Shown piece after piece: positions 62,699 to 64,000 of a stretch of DNA of 64,000 nt. Where the stretch lies: assembly GCA_921293015.1 (NCBI GenBank), contig OV121081.1, positions 66,791,022 through 66,855,021 on the forward strand, given 5' to 3'. The number at the start of each line of letters is the position of its first letter. Within the stretch, counting starts at the first letter, position 1. A program made the translations under genes and the position numbers. This DNA comes from Phorcus lineatus (lineage: Eukaryota; Mollusca; Gastropoda; Trochida; Trochidae). The notes under the pieces are model-generated. The model did not search any database. It saw only the letters and a list, made by a program, of their open reading frames with translations, and was not told where the DNA came from.

Positions 62699-64000
62699 AA
62701 ATGGTCCTATAATTCCATTTGTAGAGGAACCTAAGAAAATGGGTATCGCATCATAATCAATTTGGGAAAAACCTAATCAATTGTCTTCAGATGAAGTTTG
62801 TTTGATGATTTATGTAACATACTTATTAATTGTGACTATAAAATATCCAAACCGTTGATACCAATATTATTCCCTTCTTTTGTTTGATGATATACATGCA
62901 GTCTAAGATATATGTAGATACGAATACATTCACCTTAATGTCGCCTTAACCAGGATAATAACATCGATTACAGACTTAAAAGGCGGCATGGAAAGAAATA
63001 TTGACGTGTGTATGACTCTTTTACTGGCCAGATAAAGGAATTTCAGAGTAAGATGTCTTATGGTATTATTAACCACAATTCTACACAAAAGTTTACCACA
63101 AGACTGAAGAGTAAAGACGAGTGTACGATACAATGGTCACGTCATAATGATGTCCTATAGGTTGAGGGATGACGTCATTACATTGTCTGTGGGCTGCTTT
63201 TGTTCGTCAATCAGTCCCTTGGTGATATGCTAAAAACACTCTTTAGATTTGAAGCAAATGTCTAAGGATTCTGTGAGTAGTATATCGGCTTACTTTTGAA
63301 CAATATCGTGAGAGAACACCTGTGTTGACGCAATCAAGGTGTTAAGAATAACTACAATGTTCTTAGCTGTCAGCGCTTTGACTTAAGTGTCTTCGTTGGC
63401 TTTTGGTATTATCATAAGAATGCGACGTTGGTGTTATAATTTTTTTTACCTATTTCATATCTTATGGTTTGAGTAACTTAAGCTCTTTTGAATGAATAAA
63501 GACTATCGATAGTCTCAATGATCAAGCGTTTTATCTCTTCAATGAAACTTTTAATTCAAAGATTTTGATTACTCGAATTTAATCATGGTATTTTGACGAA
63601 GTGTGAAAAAAGCCACCCTTAATCAGTATAGAAGATAATCAGTATGACTAACACATGTACCATTCCACGACGATGACATGACAGAAAGTTATTACTCAAA
63701 GATTTCCTCCATACATAATGCACACATCTGAAGAAAGTAGAACAAAATAAAATCTAGGTTTTTATGCATCACCAATTACTGTGATTAAATTAGATTTAAA
63801 GTTTAATCAAGTTTACGCTGTGGACGTATTATATATAGCACTGTTGGTGAAACAAGCTAAAGCCTATTATTGTGTTAACTTGTACATTTCTGTGCGACTC
63901 TCCTGGAAGTTTTTTTACTAAGTCTCGAAATGTCCGGTGTTTCGTAAGCTATTATATCTTGATGAGAGTTGATTCCTGTATATCTGTGAAATGTGCACCT
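62699..64000. other. Intergenic stretch at the right edge, no gene seen
   Basis: AT-rich sequence with one perfect TGACGTCA at 63170-63177 and no supportable gene. Confidence 0.5.

Overview
The window looks like AT-rich nuclear DNA from an invertebrate animal. A spiral-cleaving lophotrochozoan, most likely a mollusc, fits best. That is an inference from the invertebrate style of the single gene, its long introns, the decayed LINE and the abundance of minisatellites; no taxon-specific marker was seen. Nothing points to a bacterial, viral or plasmid origin.

Only one gene can be supported well. It is a minus-strand orthologue of RBM24/RBM38 (SEB4/SUP-12 family RNA-binding proteins), running from the start codon at 22503 down to the stop at 8722. 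Three coding exons are visible: 22503-22312, 20726-20596 and 9022-8722. They join in frame into about 207 residues: one RRM with intact RNP2 and RNP1, a short linker, and a Tyr/Gln/Pro/Ala-rich tail ending in the family's -RMQ terminus. Intron 2 is about 11.6 kb. It holds a broken, same-strand non-LTR retrotransposon reverse-transcriptase fragment (12231-13112) and may hide one more small exon. A GC-box/E-box promoter-like segment lies just upstream of exon 1 (about 22504-22800).

Region by region: 1-7.2 kb is downstream intergenic DNA with a degenerate dispersed repeat (3.95-4.44 kb) and a perfect 41-bp duplication (5.29 kb). 7.3-22.8 kb is the RBM24-like gene with 3' UTR and promoter. 22.8-42 kb is gene-poor AT-rich DNA with a SINE/LINE-tail-like relic (29.75 kb), C-rich and trinucleotide repeats, and decayed minisatellites. 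42.0-46.1 kb is a striking pyrimidine-rich block: (CT)n, then a 33-bp minisatellite of about 12 copies, then a 34-bp minisatellite of about 80 copies that is open in all three forward frames, then a 27-base poly-C tract. 46.2-64 kb is again gene-poor, with a (GA)n tract at 50.3 kb, one orphan candidate exon at 52.14-52.33 kb, a purine-rich decayed repeat zone at 57.7-59.8 kb and a 46-bp minisatellite at 62.0-62.7 kb.

No gene network or operon-like logic is present. The long open frames between 42 and 46 kb come from the repeat array and should not be taken as genes. The most unusual features are the 34-bp array with its 238-bp higher-order duplication, the concentration of perfect TGACGTCA palindromes in and around the RBM24-like gene, and the orphan exon.
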